Source: Nitrosospira sp. Nsp14 (GTDB lineage Bacteria; Pseudomonadota; Gammaproteobacteria; Burkholderiales; Nitrosomonadaceae). From it: a DNA stretch of 64,000 nt. The first letter of the stretch is position 1; each line of letters begins with the position of its first letter. The notes under the pieces are model-generated. The model did no database searches, was not told the DNA's origin, and worked only from the letters and a program-made list of their open reading frames with translations. Position numbers and translations under genes: made by a program. This document shows positions 54,871 to 64,000 of this stretch, piece by piece. The DNA lies in the NCBI RefSeq assembly GCF_900113575.1, contig NZ_FOPV01000018.1, forward strand, positions 1-64,000, in the 5' to 3' direction.

Positions 54871-55035
54871 CCAACAGAAACAATAGAAATGGACCGATAC
54901 GTGACTAGAGCTTTGCGCCGTTGGCGCCGCTGCTAGGATTTGGCGCGCTCACGAATTCCTAGTGTGTTCCAACCCATGGTTTTCGCACCGCCGTCGCGTT
55001 TTTTTCCTTTCTGTCTGTTAGTACGGAGTTGAATC

Positions 55036-56520
55036 ATGACCGAAACTGAATTCAATGGCCTCGCGGCACAGGGGTACAACCGTATTCCCGTTGTGCTGGA
55101 GACTTTTGCCGATCTGGACACGCCCCTGTCAGTTTATCTGAAGCTGGCAAACCAGTCGTATTCCTATTTGCTGGAATCCGTGCACGGCGGTGAGCGCTTC
55201 GGGCGCTACTCCTTTATCGGCCTTCCCGCCCGGACTCGCATCGAGGTCCGCGATAACCGCGTCAGCCTGATCACGGGTGCAGAACTGCAACAGATCGAGG
55301 CGGAAGACCCGTTGACTTTCATTCAATCCTATCTGGCGCGTTTTAAAGCGGCGCCATATCCCGGATTGCCGCGTTTCTGCGGCGGCCTCGCGGGCTATTT
55401 TTCCTATGACACGGTAAGGTATATAGAGCGCAGGCTGGCCGCGCATCGGCATGCGGGTGCACTTCCGGACAGCCTTGATACCCCGGACATATCGCTGCTG
55501 CTGTCCGAAGAACTCGCGGTGGTGGATAACCTTTCCGGCAAGCTCTACCTTGTTGTTTACGCCAACCCAGCCATCCAGGGCTCGTACCTGGCGGCCAGGG
55601 TGCGCTTGAAAGAACTGCTGGCGAGTCTCCGCCAGCCGGTAGCAATTCCAGCGGAGGAACCGGGATCGCCGGGAGAACCTGTCTCTGAGTTCAGCGAGGG
55701 GGACTTCATCGGGGCAGTGGAGCGTGCAAAGCGCTACATTTTCGAAGGCGATATCATGCAGGTCGTGCTTTCGCAGCGCACCCGCAAACCCTTTGGCGCG
55801 TCTCCGCTGGCACTATACCGGGCGCTGCGCAGCCTGAATCCTTCTCCCTACATGTTTTACTATCATTTTGGCGACTTTCATGTCGTCGGTGCCTCACCCG
55901 AGATCCTGGTGCGACTGGAAGGCGATAGCGTAACGGTAAGGCCCATTGCCGGTACCCGGCCGCGGGGAAAGACGATTCAGGAGGACTCCGCGCTGGCCGC
56001 CGATCTGCTCGCTGATCCAAAAGAACGCGCGGAGCATGTCATGCTGATGGATCTGGGACGCAACGATGTCGGCCGCGTCGCCCTGACGGGCTCGGTGGAA
56101 GTCACCGAGAATATGCAAATCGAGAATTACTCTCACGTCATGCATATTGTTTCAAATGTGGAGGGCAAGCTGAAGCCCGGACTCACGGCAATGGACGTTT
56201 TACGAGCAACCTTTCCCGCAGGCACGGTAAGTGGCGCCCCCAAAGTGCGCGCAATGGAAATTATCGATGAACTGGAAGTCTCGAAGCGGGGCATCTATGC
56301 CGGCGCGGTAGGCTATCTGGGCTTCAATGGCGATATGGATCTCGCCATCGCAATCCGCACAGGCATCATCAAGGACGGTACGTTACATGTGCAGGCGGGG
56401 GCCGGTATTGTTGCAGATTCTGTTCCCATGAGTGAATGGGTCGAGACAAAAAACAAGGCCAAGGCGTTGCTGCGAGCGGCAGAGATTGCAGAAGCGGGGC
56501 TGGACACGAAGGTGGAGTAA
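55036..56520 (+). CDS. trpE: Anthranilate synthase component I
   Basis: 494 residues, full length. Motifs of the chorismate-utilising family: [20 protein letters not shown], the Trp-feedback LLES region near residue 45, [62 protein letters not shown] and [12 protein letters not shown]. It makes anthranilate with the TrpG glutaminase, which is not in the window (it is normally next). A GGAG site precedes the ATG. The 165 bases before it hold no clear Trp-codon leader, though a short frame with one Trp codon is present. Confidence 0.96.
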   Translation: MTETEFNGLAAQGYNRIPVVLETFADLDTPLSVYLKLANQSYSYLLESVHGGERFGRYSFIGLPARTRIEVRDNRVSLITGAELQQIEAEDPLTFIQSYLARFKAAPYPGLPRFCGGLAGYFSYDTVRYIERRLAAHRHAGALPDSLDTPDISLLLSEELAVVDNLSGKLYLVVYANPAIQGSYLAARVRLKELLASLRQPVAIPAEEPGSPGEPVSEFSEGDFIGAVERAKRYIFEGDIMQVVLSQRTRKPFGASPLALYRALRSLNPSPYMFYYHFGDFHVVGASPEILVRLEGDSVTVRPIAGTRPRGKTIQEDSALAADLLADPKERAEHVMLMDLGRNDVGRVALTGSVEVTENMQIENYSHVMHIVSNVEGKLKPGLTAMDVLRATFPAGTVSGAPKVRAMEIIDELEVSKRGIYAGAVGYLGFNGDMDLAIAIRTGIIKDGTLHVQAGAGIVADSVPMSEWVETKNKAKALLRAAEIAEAGLDTKVE

Positions 56521-56572
56521 TACAGCCGCGACTGGAATTGTGTGAGCGAATTGTGGGACCAATTGTAGGATC

Positions 56573-58183
56573 TTAAGGCGCTTCGTACACCCAGTGAAGC
56601 AGCGCATCCAGCGCCTGTTGCGCGTTCCCCGACCTGGGATGGTTCACAAAGAAAACCACAACGATGCGCCGGCCCTCTTTATCGAGAACATATCCAGCCA
56701 TGGTTCGCACCCCCTCCAGCAAACCGGTCTTTATGTGCGCCTGACCAGCGGCGGCGCTGCCGTTGAGTCGTTTCTTCATGGTGCCGTCCACCGCCGCAAT
56801 CGGCAGGGATGAAATGAACTCCGGCATGACCGGACTCTGGAAAGCCGCGAGCAATAACGCACCCAGGTGGCCGGCGCTGATACGTTCCGCTCGTGATAGG
56901 CCTGAGCCATTTTCGATTACTAGTTCGGGGAAGCTGTACCGTCGGGAGGCGAGCCACCGCCGCATTGCCATCGCCGATTTTTCAAGCGTTGCACGCCCCT
57001 TATCGAAGTTGCTAACCATGCGGTTGATTGCGCTGTTAGGTATGCTGTCCATCTCCCCGTGCGCCGCCAAAGTACTCGTCGCGGAAGTACCTGCACCCCG
57101 CGCACCCGCCTCAGATGTGGAACTGTTCGCCAGCCCCAGCGCAAGGTACAGTTGTCGCGCCGCTGTGTTATTACTGAATTTGTTGATATCCCGCACGATG
57201 TCCGCGAGGGGTGGAGATTGATGGGTTTCCAGAGGCATTATTCCTTCGGGTACTATGCCGCTTCGTACACTGCCGCGAAACGTGCCCCCTTGTTCTTCCC
57301 ATAATTGCTTGAACAGGCCGTGGATATAGTCAGCCGTGTCATGCACGCTCAGATAAAGGGTTTTTTCTCCGCAATCGCTGGAATAACTGCCGTTAAGGGA
57401 AACCAGGCCACGGATATTTCCGTTGGAGACCGTGCGGATGTCGGTATTAAGCGCATCGCGCCATTCGTTGCATGGGCCACTGACAAGTGCCAGGCTGTTT
57501 TTAAGGTCCAGTGACCCTAGCAAAGGATCGGCAACTACGCGAACGGTTTTGCTTGCCGGTTGCGGAATCAGGCGCAGAGCAAGGGTCCTGTAATTAACCA
57601 GCAGCGCCTCCGGAAGCACGTTGTAGGAGCGGTGCGGTTTGCCGTCGAACGCCGCCGGGTCAACGCTCGGGAGGTCGAAATGACTGCTATCCAGAACCAG
57701 GTCACCCATGATGTGGCGCAGTCCTGTTTGCCGCAGACGTCGCGTGAGCAGCCAGAAATTTTCCAGATTCAGCTTGGGATCGCCATAACCCTTGATGATA
57801 AGGTCGCCCTGAAGGGTATCGCCGTTTAGCATACCATTTACATATAGCTCCGTTTTCCAGGTATAGGCTGGTCCCAACAGTTCCAGCCCGGCAAAAGTCG
57901 TGACAAGCTTCATCACCGATGCCGGGTTCATCCCGGTCTTGGCATTTACGGTAACCCGCGGCTGGGGCGTGCCGATTTCATGCACGTAAAGCGCCGTTGC
58001 GGAGGTCGGAATTCCGGCCCGTTTGAGGGCCTGACTAACGGGAGCGGGCAGGTCATGAGCAAACGCCGGAAGGGACAGAAGAACCGGAATGGCGCCTCGG
58101 ACAGCCCGTGCAATCGCCGACGGCCATGCATGCACGACGGTGGATATGCTGCTGAACAGGCGCCGGTCTAACAACTCGCGCAT
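56573..58183 (-). CDS. dacB: D-alanyl-D-alanine carboxypeptidase/endopeptidase (PBP4, DacB type)
   Basis: About 536 residues from the ATG at 58183; a GTG 16 codons earlier is also open. A signal peptide runs to about PAFA. The S13 active-site set is complete: SxxK in NPASVMKLVTT, SxN in DINKFSNNTAARQLY, and KTG in AHIKTGLLEG. A long insert between SxxK and SxN, with several beta-rich segments, is usual for PBP4. It trims peptidoglycan stem peptides and cross-links in the periplasm. It lies downstream of a broken metallo-beta-lactamase-fold gene and bioA on the same strand. Confidence 0.93.
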   Translation of the reverse strand: MRELLDRRLFSSISTVVHAWPSAIARAVRGAIPVLLSLPAFAHDLPAPVSQALKRAGIPTSATALYVHEIGTPQPRVTVNAKTGMNPASVMKLVTTFAGLELLGPAYTWKTELYVNGMLNGDTLQGDLIIKGYGDPKLNLENFWLLTRRLRQTGLRHIMGDLVLDSSHFDLPSVDPAAFDGKPHRSYNVLPEALLVNYRTLALRLIPQPASKTVRVVADPLLGSLDLKNSLALVSGPCNEWRDALNTDIRTVSNGNIRGLVSLNGSYSSDCGEKTLYLSVHDTADYIHGLFKQLWEEQGGTFRGSVRSGIVPEGIMPLETHQSPPLADIVRDINKFSNNTAARQLYLALGLANSSTSEAGARGAGTSATSTLAAHGEMDSIPNSAINRMVSNFDKGRATLEKSAMAMRRWLASRRYSFPELVIENGSGLSRAERISAGHLGALLLAAFQSPVMPEFISSLPIAAVDGTMKKRLNGSAAAGQAHIKTGLLEGVRTMAGYVLDKEGRRIVVVFFVNHPRSGNAQQALDALLHWVYEAP

Positions 58184-58270
58184 TATCTGATATCTGCTGT
58201 CGTAAACTGCGTCGGGATGCTGACGTTCCACTTCAGTTTTTGCCGGATGGCGCCGGCCGGCGCAGCGGCT

Positions 58271-58480
58271 TCAATGCCTCCCCGCGCACCACGAAGGCAG
58301 GGGTAAGTAAACGACTTCAAACGGTTCAAGGTTGATACTGAATGCATCGCGATTTTTTCGATCAGCTTCGCGGTCGCCCTGGAACATCCCGCAATCCACC
58401 AGAAACTTTAAATGCGGCATTTCCCCGGTTACTTCCTCCGCCGCGCCGAGGAACGTGAGTTGAGATTTGCTATTGCCCAC
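58271..58480 (-). pseudogene. Remnant of a metallo-beta-lactamase-fold exonuclease gene
   Basis: From a GTG (58480) that overlaps the end of bioA, the frame reads QLTFLGAAEEVTG, then FLVDCGMFQGDREADRKNRD, then PFEVVYLPLPSW before stopping. Full proteins of this RNase J/Cft2-like group read TFLGAAREVTGSCYLVE...FLVDCGMFQGGREADRKNR...THAHxDH. Here the SCYLVE segment between the first two motifs is missing and the frame ends before the metal-binding HxHxDH. About 70 residues remain of a family that is usually near 450-550. It looks like a deletion remnant. The following dacB gene starts about 90 bases on. Confidence 0.7.
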
Positions 58481-59801
58481 GAATCTGTGTAGCGCACCGG
58501 TCCAGCGCACGCAACGTTCCCTCCACCAGCAACTCGGATTCCTGCTGATCGATGATGTATGGCGGCATAAAATAAACTGAATTACCCAGCGGGCGTAACG
58601 ATAACCCCTGCTCAAGCGCTGCCTGGAAAAATGCTGAGGCAAAAGCAGGGTCCGAGGTTTCAACTTCGAATGCCCATATCATTCCACAATTGCGGAAATT
58701 CCTGACCTTCGGGTGTAAGGTGATGGGACGCACTGCCTGGTTGAGATAATCTGCCGTGACGCGGTTGGCTTCGATAACCTTATCCTGTTCAAAAATGTCC
58801 AGCGTCGCCAGCGCGGCGCGACAGGCAAGCGCGTTACCCGCATGAGTATGCGAATGTAAAAAGCCGCGAGCAGTATTGTCATGGTAAAACGCCTGGTAAA
58901 CGCCATTCGTGGTCATCACGACCGACAGCGGCAGATAACCGGCAGTCAGCCCCTTCCCGAGGCACAAGAAATCGGGCACGATTGACGCCTGCTCGCACGC
59001 GAACATTGTTCCTGTTCTGCCGAAGCCAACTGCAATTTCGTCAGCAATAAGGTGTACCTGGTGCTCATCGCATATCGTGCGCGCAAGCTTGAGATAGTCG
59101 GGATGATACATCGCCATACCTGCCGCGCCCTGCACCAGCGGCTCAACGATAAGCGCCGCGGTTTCGGCATGATGTTCCGCCAGATATGTTTCGAGGGCGC
59201 TGGCTGCGCGGCGCGCATAATCCTGTGGGGACTCGCCTTCATCTGCATGGCGCCAGTCCGGCGTGGGTACGCGGGCGTTGTAGCGCAGCAGCGGGTTGTA
59301 AGCATCCGTGAACAATGCGACGTCAGTGACAGACAGCGCGCCCAGCGTTTCGCCGTGGTAGCCGTTCTGTAGGCTGACAAAACGGTTTTTTTCAGGATGG
59401 CCGTTGTTGCGCCAGTAATGAAAGCTCATTTTTAATGCGATTTCTACGGCCGACGCGCCGTCGCTGCTGTAGAAGCAATGACCCAGCCGGTTCGACAGAA
59501 GCTCACTGAGGCGAGAGGATAACTCGACGACCGGCGCATGAGTGAAGCCAGCAAGCATCACGTGTTCCAGCCTGTCAAGCTGATCGCGGATCGCGGCGTT
59601 GATGCGAGGATTGGTGTGCCCGAACAGGTTCACCCACCAGGAACCGATAGCATCGAGGTAGCGCTTCCCCTGGTAGTCATAAAGCCACACGCCCTCGCCC
59701 CGGGCGATCGCAACCGGTAGCATCGTTTCATGCAGTTTCATCTGTGTGCAGGGATGCCAGACCGACTCGAAGCTTTGTTCCGGCAAGCTTTTGCTACTCA
59801 T
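58470..59801 (-). CDS. bioA: Adenosylmethionine-8-amino-7-oxononanoate aminotransferase
   Basis: 443 residues. A class III aminotransferase: VWHPCTQMKLHETMLPV and SWWVNLFGHTNPRIN at the start, FYSSDGASAVEIALKMSFHYW, IADEIAVGFGRTGTMFA with the cofactor Asp, and the PLP Lys in CLGKGLTAGYLPLS. The enzyme makes DAPA from KAPA with SAM as amino donor in biotin synthesis. Other bio genes are not in the window. Its stop overlaps the start of the broken beta-lactamase-fold frame, so that gene was once co-transcribed. About 435 bases without a gene separate it from groES. Confidence 0.95.
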   Translation of the reverse strand: MSSKSLPEQSFESVWHPCTQMKLHETMLPVAIARGEGVWLYDYQGKRYLDAIGSWWVNLFGHTNPRINAAIRDQLDRLEHVMLAGFTHAPVVELSSRLSELLSNRLGHCFYSSDGASAVEIALKMSFHYWRNNGHPEKNRFVSLQNGYHGETLGALSVTDVALFTDAYNPLLRYNARVPTPDWRHADEGESPQDYARRAASALETYLAEHHAETAALIVEPLVQGAAGMAMYHPDYLKLARTICDEHQVHLIADEIAVGFGRTGTMFACEQASIVPDFLCLGKGLTAGYLPLSVVMTTNGVYQAFYHDNTARGFLHSHTHAGNALACRAALATLDIFEQDKVIEANRVTADYLNQAVRPITLHPKVRNFRNCGMIWAFEVETSDPAFASAFFQAALEQGLSLRPLGNSVYFMPPYIIDQQESELLVEGTLRALDRCATQIRGQ

Positions 59802-60103
59802 AAGGCTCGATACGGACGATAGGTTTTTGCGCTATTACATCTGGTTCAACTGCTGTTTCCGGAAACGGGCGCCGACGTCCAATACGAGAGTGAGGCTGGT
59901 CTACCGGAGTCCCGCTTCGTCCACCGCCTAGTACCTAGTATGAAGGCAGCGCCATCCTGACGAAATCGCCTCCGGTGGAAGTGTAACACTCCTCAAGTTG
60001 AAAAAAATGCCCTTGTACCTGCACGCGACACCCAAAGCATACCCTGGTCTTCGGCTGCCGACGCTTATTCAAGCCGCAGTCTAGCAAGTTTTATCGCTTT
60101 CAC
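59802..60103. other. Intergenic region between bioA and the groES promoter
   Basis: The left part is the upstream region of bioA (minus strand) and the right part leads to the groESL promoter. No gene, repeat or hairpin of note was found. A short CTAGTA direct repeat occurs near 59929-59940. Confidence 0.45.
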
Positions 60104-60132
60104 TTGAAATCCAGTGCGACAGCCTCTATTAT
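60104..60132 (+). promoter_or_regulatory. Sigma-70 promoter for groES-groEL
   Basis: TTGAAA (60104-60109) and TATTAT (60127-60132) are separated by 17 bases. CTTGAAA and CCTCTATTA in the same stretch also partly resemble a sigma-32 heat-shock promoter. The CIRCE element starts at the last base of the -10 box. Confidence 0.65.
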
Positions 60133-60158
60133 TAGCACTCGTTCGCGGTGAGTGCTAA
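60132..60158. promoter_or_regulatory. CIRCE operator (HrcA binding site)
   Basis: TTAGCACTC and GAGTGCTAA flank a 9-base spacer. This is a perfect match to the CIRCE consensus. HrcA bound here blocks groESL transcription until heat shock. It overlaps the transcription start region. hrcA itself is not in the window. Confidence 0.97.
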
Positions 60159-60236
60159 TAATTGGTGTGAATCCAGCTGCGAACAGGTTTTTTCCGAGAT
60201 TTCATCGTTTTAATTTCAAGACAGGAGAATGAAAAC

Positions 60237-60527
60237 ATGAGGATTCGTCCCTTACACGACCGCGTTATTGTCAAGCGGCTGGAAGAAGAGCGCAAGACCG
60301 CGTCTGGTATTGTCATCCCTGACAGCGCGGCAGAAAAGCCCGATCAAGGCGAAATTATCGCCGTGGGCAAAGGCAAGGTCGGCGATGATGGCAACGTGCG
60401 CGCGCTGGAAGTGAAAGTCGGCGATAAGGTGCTGTTCGGCAAGTATTCCGGGCAAACAGTGAAGGTAGAGGGAGAGGAGCTTCTGGTAATGCGCGAGGAA
60501 GACATTATGGGCGTTATCGAAGGTTAA
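60237..60527 (+). CDS. groES: Co-chaperonin GroES
   Basis: 96 residues. [31 protein letters not shown] and the mobile loop, then [37 protein letters not shown] are typical. The heptameric lid for GroEL. GGAG precedes the ATG. The CIRCE operator lies 79 bases upstream. groEL starts about 50 bases after the stop. Confidence 0.98.
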   Translation: MRIRPLHDRVIVKRLEEERKTASGIVIPDSAAEKPDQGEIIAVGKGKVGDDGNVRALEVKVGDKVLFGKYSGQTVKVEGEELLVMREEDIMGVIEG

Positions 60528-60568
60528 TTTACAACCGACGGCCTTACACAATATTTCGGAACATTTAG

Positions 60569-62236
<1,668 letters not shown>

Positions 62237-62268
62237 GTTGGTAACTGCAGCCGCAGTACAACAAAAAA

Positions 62269-62290
62269 CCCCGCTCCAGCGGGGTTTTTT
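62269..62290 (+). terminator. Rho-independent terminator after groEL
   Basis: CCCCGCT (62269-62275) pairs with AGCGGGG (62278-62284). A-rich sequence lies on the left and TTTTTT on the right. It is about 30 bases after the groEL stop. Confidence 0.92.
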
Positions 62291-62331
62291 GTTGTCGCAA
62301 GGAAAAGCCGGCGATGTGCTTTTCAACCAAT

Positions 62332-62356
62332 CGTAGGCGGCCCGCCGCCGCCTACG
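62332..62356. repeat. 10-bp perfect hairpin after the groEL terminator
   Basis: CGTAGGCGGC and GCCGCCTACG form a perfect 10-base stem around CCGCC. No T run follows, so it is not a simple terminator. It may be a REP-like palindrome or a transcript-stabilising stem. The rest of the 62237-62570 gap holds no gene I can support. Confidence 0.7.
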
Positions 62357-62570
62357 CCCCGGAATATTTTGTGGTTCGTCCGGCAGCGACCGCCACAGTT
62401 TTGCCGTTATTGCAAGACGCCAAGTTAGGAGATATCGTTTTTCCGTTCCAGAATTTGTAGCAGTTGCCGAGGTTGAGGCGATACTATGAGAAATAGAGGC
62501 AATTGGATGAGATAATCCCTGCTTTCCATTGAATGCCCACAGGGCCCCAGCCCGATATTGACTTGTAACC

Positions 62571-63416
62571 ATGACCCCAGAACAGTATTGCCAGGAAAAA
62601 GCTCTCCAGAGCGGCTCCAGTTTTTACTACAGCTTTCTCTATTTGCCCGCCGAAAAGCGCCGGGCGATCACCGCCTTGTACGCCTTTTGCCGCGAAGTGG
62701 ATGATGTCGTCGATGAGTGCAGCGATGAGGCGGTGGCGCGAGCCAAGCTCGCATGGTGGCGGCAGGAAGTCGGCGCCATTTTTAATGCCAATGGCGAGGC
62801 GAAGCCCAGTCATCCGGTAACAAAGGCGCTGGCTAATGTTTCAAATTCATTCAATCTTACTGCCGAGCGCTTGAATCAGATAATCGACGGCATGGAAATG
62901 GACCTTAACTATAATCGCTACGCTGACTTCGATACCCTCCGGCACTACTGTTATCACGTGGCGAGCGTCGTGGGATTATGTTCGGCCGAAATCTTCGGTT
63001 ACCGAAACCCGGAAACGTTGAGGTACGCAGAGGATCTCGGGCTGGCGTTTCAGCTAACCAACATCATACGCGACGTAGGCGAGGACGCCCGTCGCGACCG
63101 TATTTATCTTCCACAAGACGAGCTTGCCCGTTTTGGAGTAACCGAGGAGGACATACTCAATAGCAGCGAAACCGATGCATTCAGGCAATTGATGCAGTTT
63201 CAGATCGAGCGCGCCGAAAGCTATTACGTGCGGGCATTCGCGGCGTTGCCGGCGGAGGATCGAAAAAGCCAGCGGCCGGGTATCATCATGGCGGCGATCT
63301 ATCGCTCGTTATTAACAGAAATCAAGCACGACGGATGCCATGTCCTTCGCCAGCGTGTCAGCCTGACGCCGGTGCGCAAGTTATGGATCGCGTGGACTAC
63401 CTGGATGAGCGGATAA
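62571..63416 (+). CDS. hpnD: Presqualene diphosphate synthase HpnD
   Basis: 281 residues of the squalene/phytoene synthase family. The two Asp-rich metal motifs are FCREVDDVVDE and NIIRDVGEDARRDR, with YCYHVASVVGL and YLPQDELARFG between and around them. In hopanoid-making bacteria HpnD joins two farnesyl diphosphates to presqualene diphosphate, the step before HpnE makes squalene. hpnE and hpnC are not in the window, and the next gene is a short-chain dehydrogenase. Squalene synthase proper is a remote alternative, but the HpnD start (EQYCQEKALQSGSSFYYSF) fits best. Confidence 0.93.
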   Translation: MTPEQYCQEKALQSGSSFYYSFLYLPAEKRRAITALYAFCREVDDVVDECSDEAVARAKLAWWRQEVGAIFNANGEAKPSHPVTKALANVSNSFNLTAERLNQIIDGMEMDLNYNRYADFDTLRHYCYHVASVVGLCSAEIFGYRNPETLRYAEDLGLAFQLTNIIRDVGEDARRDRIYLPQDELARFGVTEEDILNSSETDAFRQLMQFQIERAESYYVRAFAALPAEDRKSQRPGIIMAAIYRSLLTEIKHDGCHVLRQRVSLTPVRKLWIAWTTWMSG

Positions 63417-63609
63417 AGAGTGCCGTTGTTCTCGGCTCCCTTGAAATTCAATTTTAAAACGGGATTTGTCCGCGGCACTATCCATTTTTGTCACCTATCT
63501 ACCTTTAAACGAGCGTGGTCTTCCGCCACTTAAAGTTGAATATAGGCAATAGTGTCACCTTCGTCGCCCCCGCCTGCCCTCGGTACGGTCTCCAACACAG
63601 AAATCAATT

Positions 63610-64000
63610 ATGCAAGATTTGAAAAGTTACAGCCCTGCGAAGGATCTGCTCAAGAATCGCGTCGTTCTCGTCACCGGTGCGGGACAGGGTATTGGCCGTG
63701 CCGCTGCGCTCGCATATGCCATGCATGGCGCCACTGTGATATTACACGGACGTAATATCAAGAAATTGGAGGGCGTGTATGATGAAATAGAGGCGGCGGG
63801 CGGCGTTCAGCCGGCAATTTTTCCGCTCGATTTGGAAAAAGCCGAGGACAAGGATTTTCTGGCCCTCGCCTACGGGATCAAGCAGCAGCTGGGCAGGCTC
63901 GACGGGATTTTGCATAATGCAGCGTTACTATTCAACCTGACACCGCTGGAGTCCCAGACACTGGACCAATGGCAGTCACTGCTGCGTGTCAACCTTATTG
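63610..64000 (+). CDS. yciK: YciK-type short-chain dehydrogenase (partial, runs off the window)
   Basis: The first 130 codons are visible. Start: MQDLKSYSPAKDLLKNRVVLVTGAGQGIGRAAALAYA, with the NAD-binding Gly motif TGAGQGIG. Then HGRNIKKLEGVYDEIEAAGG, IFPLDLEKAEDKDF, LDGILHNAALL and LRVNLI. This is the pattern of YciK-like SDRs of unknown substrate. The catalytic YxxxK lies beyond the window. It starts about 195 bases after hpnD. No strong ribosome binding site is seen before the ATG. Confidence 0.85.
   Translation, partial: MQDLKSYSPAKDLLKNRVVLVTGAGQGIGRAAALAYAMHGATVILHGRNIKKLEGVYDEIEAAGGVQPAIFPLDLEKAEDKDFLALAYGIKQQLGRLDGILHNAALLFNLTPLESQTLDQWQSLLRVNLI

Noticed and set aside
54871-55035. 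Possible Trp leader peptide before trpE
   Set aside because: A short frame (GTG at about 54900) holds only one Trp codon and no clear terminator/antiterminator hairpins were seen, so attenuation cannot be claimed.

Overview
The window looks like chromosome of a betaproteobacterium, most likely a Nitrosospira-like member of the Nitrosomonadaceae. The basis is the conserved block ndk-rlmN-rodZ-ispG-hisS-yfgM-bamB-der, the beta-type pmbA/yjgA and rpe/gph/trpE neighbourhoods, an acyl-homoserine-lactone synthase of the kind known from Nitrosospira, iron and hopanoid genes, and moderately GC-rich DNA. The genus is inference; no 16S gene or ammonia-oxidation gene is present. I saw no tRNA, rRNA or CRISPR array.

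Layout. 1-95 is the end of an IS21-type insertion sequence that has cut off the 5' part of xthA (exonuclease III). 827-1561 is a LuxR-type AHL receptor standing alone. 1881-9873 holds housekeeping and exported proteins (a COG4255-like protein, pmbA, yjgA/darP, a Tat-exported transglutaminase, a carboxylesterase), a two-component pair with an output-less response regulator, and arfB. 10002-23730 is one long minus-strand locus for making and exporting a surface polysaccharide: ABC exporter wzm/wzt, five glycosyltransferase-type genes, UDP-GlcNAc 2-epimerase, two methyltransferase domains, a sulfotransferase domain and an SDR. 24053-25075 is an iron unit with a Fur-box-like promoter (hemP-bfd-bfr). 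It is followed by a DUF2325 gene and an iron-uptake operon (exported DUF4198-type protein, PepSY protein, TonB-dependent receptor).

30541-32500 is the most unusual part. A very good lux box precedes a luxI gene. The luxI gene overlaps by 4 bp a degenerate receiver-domain gene, and three unrecognised small ORFs follow, two of them overlapping by 4 bp. A ferritin-like protein and a 2-Cys peroxiredoxin come next. From 34502 the window returns to core metabolism: nnr, purL, a ChaN-PDZ protein coupled to an M1-like peptidase, the ndk-to-der block, apaG, rpe, gph, trpE, a PBP4-type carboxypeptidase, a broken metallo-beta-lactamase-fold gene, bioA, groES-groEL (with a perfect CIRCE operator), hpnD, and the start of a yciK-type SDR that runs off the end.

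How the parts may work together. The luxI product should make an AHL that a LuxR protein binds. The LuxR in this window keeps all the usual ligand contacts and is a natural candidate, although it lies about 29 kb away. Iron storage, iron uptake and peroxide defence genes cluster around the quorum-sensing genes at 24-34 kb. Several loci show erosion: xthA, the beta-lactamase-fold gene, and a glycosyltransferase lacking its catalytic half.
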